From Aureobasidium sp. EXF-3400 (Eukaryota; Ascomycota; Dothideomycetes; Dothideales; Saccotheciaceae), in NCBI GenBank assembly GCA_024195585.1, contig SWBL01000102.1, positions 84,101-148,100 on the forward strand: 64,000 nucleotides of DNA, given 5' to 3'. Shown one piece after another: positions 55,455 to 64,000 of this stretch. Position numbers and translations under genes: made by a program. The stretch's first letter is position 1. The number at the start of each line of letters is the position of its first letter. The notes beneath the pieces are model-generated. The model made no database searches, was not told the DNA's origin, and saw nothing but the letters and a program-made list of their open reading frames with translations.

Positions 55455-56636
55455 ATGGGTTCCAGACTTATCGATTCGCTGCAACACGCGGCCGGGAAGA
55501 ACCAAGAACTGCTCGCCGTGCTCTCGCAGACAGACAATGCACCGACAGCTCTCAAGCAAAACTCGACATACATCACAGACCTCGAGACTCAGATCGCAAA
55601 CACAGACAAGGAAATTAAGCGACTCCATCGCATCACCGAAGACGAAAGAAAAGACCATGTCAAATACGAAGAGAGCACATTCACTCGCTACATGTACAAG
55701 ATGCGCGGCGCAAAAGGCGTAGCGAAGTTCGCAGAAAAGGCGGGCAAGGAAGAGAAAGAGTTCGTCGAAGCATGGCAGAAGGAGCGAGAGACGCAGGAGT
55801 CACATGCTGAGCTTACCAGAGCTTTGGCAGCTGCTAAGCAAGAACAACAACGTCTGCAAGGTGAATCCGCCAGACACGATCAAGCGCAATCCGAACTCGA
55901 CAGACTCTACTCTTCCATCTTTGACGGTCCCACACCCGAAGTCCCTGGAGAGGACCAGCTCGAATCGAGTTTGTACAACAACAAGCAATGGGCAGACAAC
56001 AGCACACAACACCAGAACCTGCAACGACGAGCTGCAGAGGCCCTGAACGCAACACTGCAATGCCTAGAGCGCGCTTCGAAAGATATGAACGATGCTCTCG
56101 ACATGTCCCGCTGGGATATGTGGGGAGGTGGTACCTTCACCGACATGATGGAAAGAGACGCTCTCTCGCGAGCACAAGTTGGTGTCTCAGAGTCTTTGCG
56201 CCATATGGATGAGGCTCGTCGTTGTCAACCCGGCATCCCAGCTTTGTCTAACATCAACATCGACAATGGACATTTCATCAGCGATGTGTTGTTTGACAAC
56301 ATCTTTACCGATATGGCCCAGCATGACCGCATCAAGAACTCGGCTATGCAGTTGCAGCAGGCGTTGCAGCAGTGCAGAGACTTGCTCGAAAAGCAGAAGC
56401 GTACATTCCATGAAGCCGCTGTCCAATGCCATCAGGCCACAGAGGCAACGAATGCTTCTCGACTTGAGCTTCAACGGATCAGAGCAGAGGCGTTTGAGAG
56501 ATATGCTGGTCATGGTGCTCCTCCGCCGTTCCAGGCCTCTGCCCAATACGCTTCTCCACCATTCCAGCCTTCTACACAATACGCTCCTCCGCCCTCCCAG
56601 GCATATGCGCAGTACGCTCCACCTCCAGCGTATTAG
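55455..56636 (+). CDS. Coiled-coil protein with proline/glutamine/tyrosine-rich repeat tail
   Basis: 393 aa, single exon, from ATG 55455. It is mostly alpha-helical with Glu/Gln/Lys-rich coiled-coil segments (about residues 40-170 and 300-370). A conserved-looking core follows from about residue 200 (RWDMWGGGTFTDMMERDAL, then NGHFISDVLFDNIFTDMAQHD). The last ~38 residues are imperfect repeats of the type PPFQASAQYA/PPSQAYAQYA. Similar proteins are widespread in ascomycetes; none is characterised that I know of. No signal peptide or membrane span, so cytosolic. Assigned as a hypothetical protein. Confidence 0.68.
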   Translation: MGSRLIDSLQHAAGKNQELLAVLSQTDNAPTALKQNSTYITDLETQIANTDKEIKRLHRITEDERKDHVKYEESTFTRYMYKMRGAKGVAKFAEKAGKEEKEFVEAWQKERETQESHAELTRALAAAKQEQQRLQGESARHDQAQSELDRLYSSIFDGPTPEVPGEDQLESSLYNNKQWADNSTQHQNLQRRAAEALNATLQCLERASKDMNDALDMSRWDMWGGGTFTDMMERDALSRAQVGVSESLRHMDEARRCQPGIPALSNINIDNGHFISDVLFDNIFTDMAQHDRIKNSAMQLQQALQQCRDLLEKQKRTFHEAAVQCHQATEATNASRLELQRIRAEAFERYAGHGAPPPFQASAQYASPPFQPSTQYAPPPSQAYAQYAPPPAY

Positions 56637-56951
56637 TTGGATGATTGATCAGTACACAGTCTAGTGTCTCATGAATTACGTAGTCCTTGTAGCTGTAGTA
56701 TTACACAGGACTTGAGACATAGAACAACTTCCATCGAAAGCCTTATCTCACAATGAATCTCGGTGAACGTGATATGATTTGTGCAAACCCTTTGCGAACG
56801 CGACATGGGTATCTCAACTGCTTGGCTCCTTCTCTTTTGGCATGATAACACCCCCAACTCCAGATATAAACACCGTGAAGAAACGCAAGACCTCTTTTCC
56901 CATAACCAGCGCGCCCAATGCATAATGTAACGATAGACCAGATGAGGATGT
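56637..56951. other. Short spacer between convergent genes
   Basis: 3' flanks of the coiled-coil gene and the Bud23 gene. Nothing else was seen. Confidence 0.4.
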
Positions 56952-57815
56952 CTAGAAGGCGATCTTTCTCTTTCTGCCAGTGTATTTGGAGTTTGCCTTG
57001 ACGACCTTGCCCTGTTTCTCCATCTGGTCCTTCTTTCTCGTGATCCAGGCTTTGCTTCCCTTGACTCTTGTCATGTCCTTGCGTGAGCGTTGGTCCCTCT
57101 TGCGGCGAGCATCTTGAATGTCGACATCAGTCAAACCATTGACAACACCTGTAATATCTCTACTCGTTGCTTCCTGCTCTCTTCCAAGATCACCACCACC
57201 GACTGTAAGGACAAGGTACAGCTTCTCGCTCTTGGTGCCTGGGTCGTCCTCGAGGATACCGGCGCCGAAACCAGCCTTGACTGCAGCAGCACTGATCATG
57301 TTCCTTTGCACCTTGTTCTTTGGGTAGAACTGGCAGACGGCGCGACCACCGCGACGCAGCGAAGCGTACAAACCGTCGAAAAAGCGCTTTAGACGACCTT
57401 CGGGCGTGACATCACTCGACTCTGCATTGCAAAGCCACTGAATGGCCGAAATACTGATGGCAGCATCAAACGAACCAGGACGGAAGGGAACACCCTGTCC
57501 AATATCCGCCAGCATCAAGTCTCCATCAACATCTCTGTCAAGCGCTTGACCCAACATTGATGCAGAAATGTCCATGCCGATCCATGTGTGAGGGCCACCT
57601 TCTTCTGGCTCGACTTCCGAGAGTATTTCGCCGGACAGACCACTTCCGCAGCCGAGATCGAGGATGAGCGATGGTGAGCGGAGATCGAGGAGTTCGAGGG
57701 CGCGGTTTGTCATGGAGGCTTGAATGTTCTTGATACGACTGTTGGTTGTGTATTTGCGACTTTCGACATCGTTGTAGAAGAGATCGGGCGGCAATAGGTC
57801 TTCGGGGCGCGACAT
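56952..57815 (-). CDS. BUD23: 18S rRNA (guanine-N7)-methyltransferase Bud23
   Basis: 287 aa, single exon, ATG 57815 followed by SRPEDLLPPDLFYNDVESRKY, the invariant Bud23/WBSCR22 N-terminus. The upstream in-frame codons are leader. The SAM-binding motif LILDLGCGSGLSGE lies near residue 60, motif post-I WIGMDISASML follows, and motif IV AAISISAIQWLCNA is typical for this family. The C-terminal ~80 residues are Lys/Arg-rich (VKGSKAWITRKKDQMEKQGK and a TGRKRKIAF end), matching the nucleolar/rRNA-binding tail. The enzyme, with Trm112, methylates G1575 (yeast numbering) of 18S rRNA during 40S biogenesis. Confidence 0.95.
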   Translation of the reverse strand: MSRPEDLLPPDLFYNDVESRKYTTNSRIKNIQASMTNRALELLDLRSPSLILDLGCGSGLSGEILSEVEPEEGGPHTWIGMDISASMLGQALDRDVDGDLMLADIGQGVPFRPGSFDAAISISAIQWLCNAESSDVTPEGRLKRFFDGLYASLRRGGRAVCQFYPKNKVQRNMISAAAVKAGFGAGILEDDPGTKSEKLYLVLTVGGGDLGREQEATSRDITGVVNGLTDVDIQDARRKRDQRSRKDMTRVKGSKAWITRKKDQMEKQGKVVKANSKYTGRKRKIAF

Positions 57816-59693
57816 GTTTGCGGCTTCGAGGGCGTGTGATTGTTCGGTTTCTTGTTGGCGCCTTGTCGAGTGTGGGTTCGTGGTATCTTGTCGCGATTTG
57901 GGAAAGATTAGTTGCTTGGTCAAATAATTTTGAGACCGAGGGCTTTGCTGCACAGATTTATGCAATATCGCACAACTTTTGTGGGGAAGGTTCAAAGGGT
58001 CCAGCCATTCCGCGTTCAACGACACTTCCTGGATCCTCTTTTGACGCTCATTCATATTTGGTGCTTCATTACATACCAATTATACCAGCTTGATTTCAGA
58101 TGTGGACTGGCTAGGAAAGACGAGCTTGTAAAAGCCATCGAAGGACACCTCGATACTGTGCATTATGAACGCTACCTTGCTCGATACTCCCTACGCCTAC
58201 AAACACCTCAGAAAGGATACAGAGAACAAGAACCCATGATTGGTGGTCGGTATTCATATCTCTCTTGCAGCGACTAGCTTAGGCTCCGTCGTCGTGAGGA
58301 GATGATCATGTTGTATAGATCCATGGTGTTTGTGATTTATGTTACTTGACCCAAAGGAAACTTACTCCAACACGGCGAAGAGAAGCAAGCTTTTGAGAGC
58401 TACACAACAAATGCAAAAAGAAACGACCACTCAGAGAGTCGATCACAGACCCCTGTTTCACGAATTTGCAAATCTGAACCATCCACGGTATAGAGCAGAA
58501 ACCCTCCACAAGCACAACACCCCCAACCACCATCAGAACCATACAAACAAAGGCAAAAGAATCAAGCAAAGGGGCAAAAAGAGCAGAAAGACTCGCCCCT
58601 TGTGAGGGCTAGGAAACTCTCCTTCATCGATAACGAGGCAGCGTTGTCCGAAGACTTCACTGACTATCTCAAGTAGTTTGCTTCTTCAAGAACCCCCATC
58701 GTTGATCAGACGTTTGGTAATCAGGACTATTATGGAATGTAACCACTCAGCCAACAACCCGCAGTTGATGCAGATTGTCTTGGTGAAAGAATGCCAACTT
58801 TGCTAACTTATATAGTCAGTACTCTACTCCTAGTGAAGGTTGTTGTTTGTTCCTTCCTGCTAGCCGTAGCAATACACTGCACAAGTCGCCTTTCGACCAA
58901 CAGTTGCCCTATAGGTAACCTTGCGCTCAACCACTGTACTCGCTTTCGACGCATGCTCTGCTACTCGACAATCTGTCCGCTTTTCGACACTTCTCACGCT
59001 TCCTATCTCACTGCTTCTTGTCTGTCAAGATCCTTCGCGTAGATGTCGAATCTGGTAACACACGATGAGCAATCATAATTTTTTTCACTGAAGCGCAAAC
59101 AATGCATGGCCTGGATGACCTTCTAGGTGCTGCCCTCGAGACTCGCCATAACATGTATTTCTGCTTTTGCACATAATTAAATCCCTCCAAGTACAGTCGT
59201 AAGAATCTCCGCATTTGTTGAGCAAACAACGCGTGCAGCCACAAAGCTGCACAGTATGTTCGAGGAAAGAGCAACATCTCCCGAGAGCCACTTCCTTCTG
59301 TCACGTCCTTGTGCTGCATACCTACCCCGTGGCGACTATCTCATGGACCCCGTAACTCCTGCGCTCAATGGAGAGCGTAGGCCACCTGGGAACAATTTTA
59401 ACATGGCCAATATGGTCACGATCCTGATACGATCCCCAATCTGTCGACAATATAGTAGACCGACTAAAGCGACTCACGGCCTGCATTCGGTCCCTTGGTC
59501 GTCGAGAAGAGACCGTCGCCTTCCGTTCGATTCTAAACAGACCCCTATATAGCTAGCTCCTGCAACTCCTTGGCGAGTATCGGGACGGAGGCACGCAGAC
59601 GTGTTGCGGGTTTCCGTGCACTTCGCGTTTTCGTCTCCAACACTACTCTACCCACCTCAGTCGCAGTTCAGCTCTGATTACAACGTCGAAAAC
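57816..59693. other. 1.9-kb intergenic interval
   Basis: The Bud23 promoter lies at the left. Frames of 60-100 codons on both strands (for example 58339-58605, 59256-59552) show no family character or splice partners. No RNA gene or repeat was recognised. Confidence 0.45.
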
Positions 59694-60444
59694 ATGGCAG
59701 ACCAAGGATTGCATGGGGCCCTTTACCTTACCACAACAACCATCACCCACCAAGAGCATGAGAGGCAAGTAACACACATCCCGCTTCTATGCTTCTCCCA
59801 GCAGACGCGCTGACATGTCCAGGGGTATGATCACGGTCGACTTCATCATCACTGGCACATGGCTCGGAGTGCGGATCTTTGAGGACCACCGACGGGTTGT
59901 TGTCCACAGACCAGGCCCATCCAACGCATCAAGACCACACCCTATTCCTCATCATGGCCAGGAGCAGTCACTACCCAGAGAGCAAGTCATCCATAGCATG
60001 CCTGTTCCTTCACAACTTCTCCCTGTCAACCGTACCGCCTCGACTAGAAATGAGACAGGCACTCAGGGCAACTTGCACACCACCCCCAACGAAGGCTACC
60101 AGGCCAATGCTGCTGCAATACTTGCTCGTCTCAGAGCCGAAGGCGTCGAAATCAGCGATACCCCTCGTCGCTTTGACTTCGCCCAGGACCTTGCACGCGC
60201 TCCTCGTACCGCCAACCCACCACCAGCACCCCGCCAGACCTTCCAGGAGGTAATGCAGGACATGGTCATGAGACGCGGATTTCTTACTAATGCCATGCGC
60301 AACATGAGAGAAGGACGCCAACACACTGATGTCGTGCCATCCGCCAGGTTCGTCTCAGATGGAAACACTGTGTGGAGCACTGTTGTATCATCAGAGCCTG
60401 CTACCGACCTCGACACGGACCTTGACAGCAACCCAGACCTTTGA
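59694..60444 (+). CDS. Hypothetical protein with RING-less low-complexity chain
   Basis: 230 aa in two exons, 59694-59764 and 59823-60444. The intron appears to be GC-AG: donor GCAAGT follows ..CATGAGAG and acceptor TGTCCAG precedes GGGTATGATC, giving ..HQEHER-GMITVDF. A simpler alternative is a single exon starting at the ATG 59815 (MSRGMITVD). The chain has a beta-like N-terminus (DFIITGTWLGVRIFEDH), a Pro/His/Ser-rich middle, a helical stretch (ANAAAILARLRAEGVEISD), and an acidic repeat end (DLDTDLDSNPDL). Not recognised; the gene is plausible because the coding bias is smooth. Confidence 0.5.
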
Positions 60445-60793
60445 AACACCGCACAAACAACACTTCCCCCTTTACAACATGACTACTTTCCTTCTCTATG
60501 TTCCTTCCTGTCACACGTCTGTACATATAGATGCACGACACCAATCAAGGAAAGGGACTGTATATTGAGAGCCCCTGAGTTCCTTAGCTTTCTCTGGTTA
60601 CATCCCTGGATGCAAAGACGATCTTGCATTGCAATAGCATACCCATTACCATACACTATCCTGAGAGATATCCTTTCCAATGATCCTCCATGTATAGAGA
60701 TCTGTCCGACTCCTTGTTATGGAAATGCACAGTATACTCATGGAACACGATTGTCCACTGAGATCATTTGAATCCTTAACACCTGAATTTGGA
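60445..60793. other. Spacer between convergent genes with MITE remnant
   Basis: 3' flanks of the hypothetical gene and the DUF4470 gene. It contains a probable degraded end of the 111-bp element (see 60718-60770). Confidence 0.4.
60718..60770. repeat. Probable degraded fragment of the 111-bp MITE
   Basis: GAAATGCACAGT followed about 25 bp later by TCCACTGAGAT matches one arm of the 7156-7266 element (complement: GAAATGCACAGTTG.. and ATCCACTGAGAG) in order and spacing. The second arm is missing. Similarity is short, so this is tentative. Confidence 0.35.
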
Positions 60794-63620
60794 TCAAGCA
60801 CTCCAAGAACAGCCCAAGTCCTTGATCACGAGTGGTACCGGATGTGCAGTGATATCCCAACTGTCAGTACGCCAGATGCCAACATACCAATCGGCACCAC
60901 CTGTACTCATACTCCTGATGATATCCTGACGCATCCAGAATGTGGCCCGCCTTTTTTCCGTGTCAAAGTCCCAAGTAGTGACTACATGCAGCCCTTTTTC
61001 TCGCAAATCTACAGGCGATGGGATGCCGTTCCGTATATCTCGATCTTGTTGACAAAGCAGCGGACGTAGGGGTATCACTGGCCCAATGGGACCCAGGAAT
61101 GCGGTGTCCATGAAGACAAGCACAAATGTCTTTTCAAAGGCATTCTCGAATCTGACATACTTGAAGTCGATGGAGTATTTTCTGATGTCCTTGGGTTTCG
61201 GCAGGAGCTCGTATCCTTTGAAGAGGCCAAAACCTAATGCTGGAAGCCAGATTGATGTCAAGGTTGTCAGATCAGCCATGAACGGTTTGATAGAGATCTT
61301 TTGCAACGGACGAGATTTTTCTAATATCTGTCTCGCATCGGCGACTGTGACTGGCACAGATTTTACGTGAGTAGCACGTGTCTCGAGCGGATTTGTGATG
61401 ATGTTTGTCAAGATCTCGGACAGCCAATGCATAGGATATCCCACTCCTTTGAGGTGCAGCAAGACCCGGAAAAACACTGTCGGATTGAACGGCGAAATCA
61501 CCAACAGAGTGTCCGGAACCATTCTTTGTGCGGGTATCGCGATCTTGAGCAGAAGAGTATGGATCCAAGCGGTCAGAGTCGGTCGGTCCATCAGTTTGTC
61601 GAAGTCGATTCTGGCCGACAAGTTTGACCAATGCATATAATCCTCGGCTATCAAGGCCATACCTGGAGGGAAGTACGGCAATGCCGCCTTCTTTTGGAAT
61701 TTGCATGGGAACACTTTCTGGGTCGAGAAGTCATCGGGCAGCAGATTGTACTCACTGTTGTAGTCTTCCACTTTGTCAAACGCGGGTGGGTTCCGTAGAC
61801 ACTTGAAAGCGAAGGTATCGTGACCATCGATGCTCGTATGTGTAATTGGTGCAGCGAACAGAAGTGCGCTAAGGGTACCACCCGTGTAATCTGTGACGTT
61901 GGATAAGTGGACTCTGTTGTATACAGTAGGGTAGTCCTCAGCAGGTTTGCTCTGACTGCTAGATATCTGGCCTGGTAGGGGTTTATTCGTACGATCAGTG
62001 TACAGACCCAATCTCATCTTCTCGAACGTTTCACACATCTCGCCAAGGATAGGCTCGACTCTCAGCCGGCCATTAAGATGAGCTAGAGCGGTTACCAAGA
62101 TCAAGAAATAGCCTTCAGCGTAATCGTATAGGCGTTTCGGGTTCCGTGGATGAGGTGTCTGGATGTATTCTGTCCACTGAGCAAAGAGATCGGTAGCCAG
62201 GTCTATATCCATCCTCTCAATTGGGATACCTATCTTGGCTTGTTGTTCCACTTGCTCCACATCGATGAGGGTGACATTCGGCATCCATATACTGTCCAGT
62301 TTGGCCAACCATTCGGCAGTGATGTTCTTAGGGAACGACTTGTCTGCCACTAGTTCTCTCACCTTTAGGGGATCCTGGTCGGAGAACGATGGCGGTGGAA
62401 GCGTAATGCCAGCTCGCTCATAGAGAGTTTTGTCTTTTGCAAGTCCTTTTGCTAGAGGTGGCATATCGCCAGGCTCTGGCGTCCATGGGCTCATAGATTG
62501 CTGTGCAGTATCGAGTGCGATCTTTAAACGGAAGGTGTTGGTAGAGAACATCTGAGATGTCCTATGTTGCCAGAGCTTCAGAGCATTCATGATGGCGCCA
62601 CGATCCTTTTGGAGTACGTCAAACCAGCTCAGGGTGGCTGTTGGCTGTCCAAGTAGTCTGATGGCTCTCGAAATGGTCGCTTGAAGCTTTTTGTACGCCT
62701 GCGGAGGCATGATGTGGTTCATGAAGGTGTAGAACAAGGTCGCGAGAATCTCTTTTGCCTTGTCCGGATTCAAGGATTTCTTGTCTGCCAATTCCTCAAG
62801 GAGCAGGAAGATCAACATCGCACGGGCAATCACCTGAGGTTTGGTGTCTATGACAGTGAAGTGATAAGTCGACTTCTTGGTCTTGAGTTCATCTTCTCTA
62901 AACATTATGTCTATCCAGGTCGCATGCATGTTACGAGCATCGCCTATTCCGGCAAAAAGATAGGCATTCCTGGTCTGAGATGCATCCTTTGGCTTGAAGA
63001 TAGAATCCTGTGTGTCATGACCTATATGATAATATTCCTGCATGCTCAATCTTGCGATTCGTAAGTGGTTGTCAATGGAACCAAGTATACAACAACGTAC
63101 AGCTGAGGCTTGAACCTGGGCAAGACATCGACGATCTTCCTGAGGTGTTCGAAGGAGGCTTCGTGCGAGTTGGATCCTGACGTCTGGAAAGAGATTCCGT
63201 TTCTAGCGGCTCGTCCAAGAGACAATGAGTCCACTGTCAACTTTTTGTCGTCCTCCACGACTTCAATGACCTTGTGAAAATCGCCAATGGTGATGTAGGC
63301 TTTGCATTGCCGAGCCTTGAGCTTGTTCACCAACGCCCGATCTACACTCTCCTTGCAAGCGGCAAGTTGCAGCGCCGTTTCTGTCTCGAGAATGCATTGC
63401 GCATATTGACCAGTCTCATACAAAGCGGCAGTGAGGTTTGAGAGTGGGGTCGGGTCTGACGGACTTGCCTTGCACGCCTTTCGGTAGTATCCTATGGCTG
63501 AACGTTTATTAGCCGAGTAGATTGTTGTTACCCCATTTTGCGCTGACCTTCCAAAAGCTTTCCTTGTTTGTATAGAGCGTTACCTTGCTGCCGCAGCTCA
63601 GTTGCATGGGCTGATTGCAT
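60794..63620 (-). CDS. TPR plus DUF4470 protein
   Basis: 906 aa in three exons: 63620-63548, 63491-63101 and 63050-60794. The N-terminus is a TPR array (AHATELRQQGNALYKQGKLL, then PTPLSNLTAALYETGQYAQC and RALVNKLKARQCKAYI). From about residue 170 begins the DUF4470 region (AYLFAGIGDARNMHATWIDI). A long helical C-terminal part of about 600 residues follows. In related fungal proteins DUF4470 often accompanies a MYND zinc finger; I see no Cys-rich cluster here. Likely a cytosolic scaffold. The exon joins restore LEG-YYRKACKASP and RFKPQL-LSMQEYY. Confidence 0.78.
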
Positions 63621-63907
63621 CGTTGTTGAACCACAACGCTAGCGAGGCTCGGGAGGGTGGAGTTCAACAGGAGAAATTCGGTCGGGGACGATGAATTGTC
63701 AACAGCGAGGCCAAAGCTCTCGAAATGCCTCTAACTTCATACCTCCTTCCGTAGCAGACAACCCTATGGCAATTGTCGCGCCAAACTCTGGGCTTAGAAA
63801 CAGCTCCTCATTTGGAACGTACACATGTTGCTCGATCAGACGCTGCTCGTACCCATTCTATACGGAATGATACCGTGGAGCAAAATGTAAAAAACCAAAT
63901 GCCAAAA
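63621..63907. other. Spacer between DUF4470 gene and 5S rRNA
   Basis: Promoter region of the DUF4470 gene. On the minus strand a TTTT run (63904-63907) directly follows the 5S rRNA 3' end, consistent with RNA polymerase III termination. Confidence 0.45.
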
Positions 63908-64000
63908 CGTACAGCAGCAGGGATTCCCACGTGGTCACCCACCGTAGTACTAATCTGCCGTTCAACTGCTTATGTATGGCAGAGCGGACGGGATGCCCAG
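63908..64000 (-). rRNA. 5S ribosomal RNA, partial (5' end beyond window)
   Basis: On the minus strand the sequence starts inside the gene with GGCATCCCGTCCGCTCTGCC and continues with GGCAGATTAGTACTACGG, then TGGGTGACCACGTGGGAATC and CCTGCTGCTGTACG, the characteristic 3' three quarters of fungal 5S rRNA (internal control region and loop E included). It is followed by TTTT. The first ~25 nt lie outside the window. As a single gene among protein genes it fits the dispersed 5S organisation of filamentous ascomycetes. Confidence 0.92.

Noticed and set aside
1..64000. CRISPR arrays, bacterial operons, or a PKS/NRPS/terpene backbone
   Set aside because: No regularly spaced direct repeats, and gene structure is eukaryotic with introns throughout. 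No backbone-synthase motifs were found in any frame.

Overview
This window comes from a filamentous ascomycete (Pezizomycotina). The support is short spliceosomal introns of about 50-90 nt with GT..AG or GC..AG ends, a Zn2Cys6/fungal-specific transcription factor, fungal-only families (DUF3500, DUF4470, the fungal ubiquitin-like domain, GtaA-type glutaminase) and a dispersed 5S rRNA gene at the right edge. Gene content hints at Dothideomycetes, but I cannot place it firmly. Exon joins given here were worked out by hand from reading frame, splice dinucleotides and family conservation.

Left third (0.7-20.6 kb), accessory region: a PrpF/DUF453 isomerase, a quinate-permease-like sugar porter, a Zn2Cys6 regulator, a mitochondrial tricarboxylate (CTP/Mtt1-like) carrier and a Dal5-type anion permease. 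An NAD(P)-binding reductase/epimerase-like protein, an FMO, a DUF3500 protein, a salicylate-hydroxylase-like FAD monooxygenase and a DHA1-type exporter follow. The central observation is that the divergent gene pairs PrpF/sugar porter and CTP/Dal5 permease are separated by two copies of the same ~185 bp promoter module (2187-2373 and 8711-8895). The copies have the same orientation, nearly identical 30-nt and 29-nt cores and exactly conserved core spacing. The regulator gene lies between the two modules. This looks like a small, apparently undescribed regulon for a di/tricarboxylic or related hydroxy acid (aconitate-, itaconate-, methylaconitate- or oxalomesaconate-like). A 111-bp foldback MITE occurs three times around the regulator gene.

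Middle (21-34 kb): a secreted GtaA-type glutaminase, two unrecognised proteins in divergent arrangement, an AAAP amino-acid permease of the Mtr type, and an Mme1/YMR166C-type mitochondrial carrier, separated by long gene-poor stretches (26.8-29.2 and 30.7-32.9 kb).

Right half (34.8-64 kb), mostly housekeeping: a possible HeH/SAP-like multi-pass membrane protein with a C-terminal KKxx, TTC27/Emw1 TPR protein, condensin subunit Brn1/CAP-H, a large Na+/Ca2+ exchanger-family protein, a coiled-coil plus ubiquitin-like-domain protein, two F-box-like proteins, a coiled-coil protein, the 18S rRNA methyltransferase Bud23, a hypothetical gene with a probable GC-AG intron, a TPR-DUF4470 protein, and the 3' part of a 5S rRNA gene running off the window on the minus strand.
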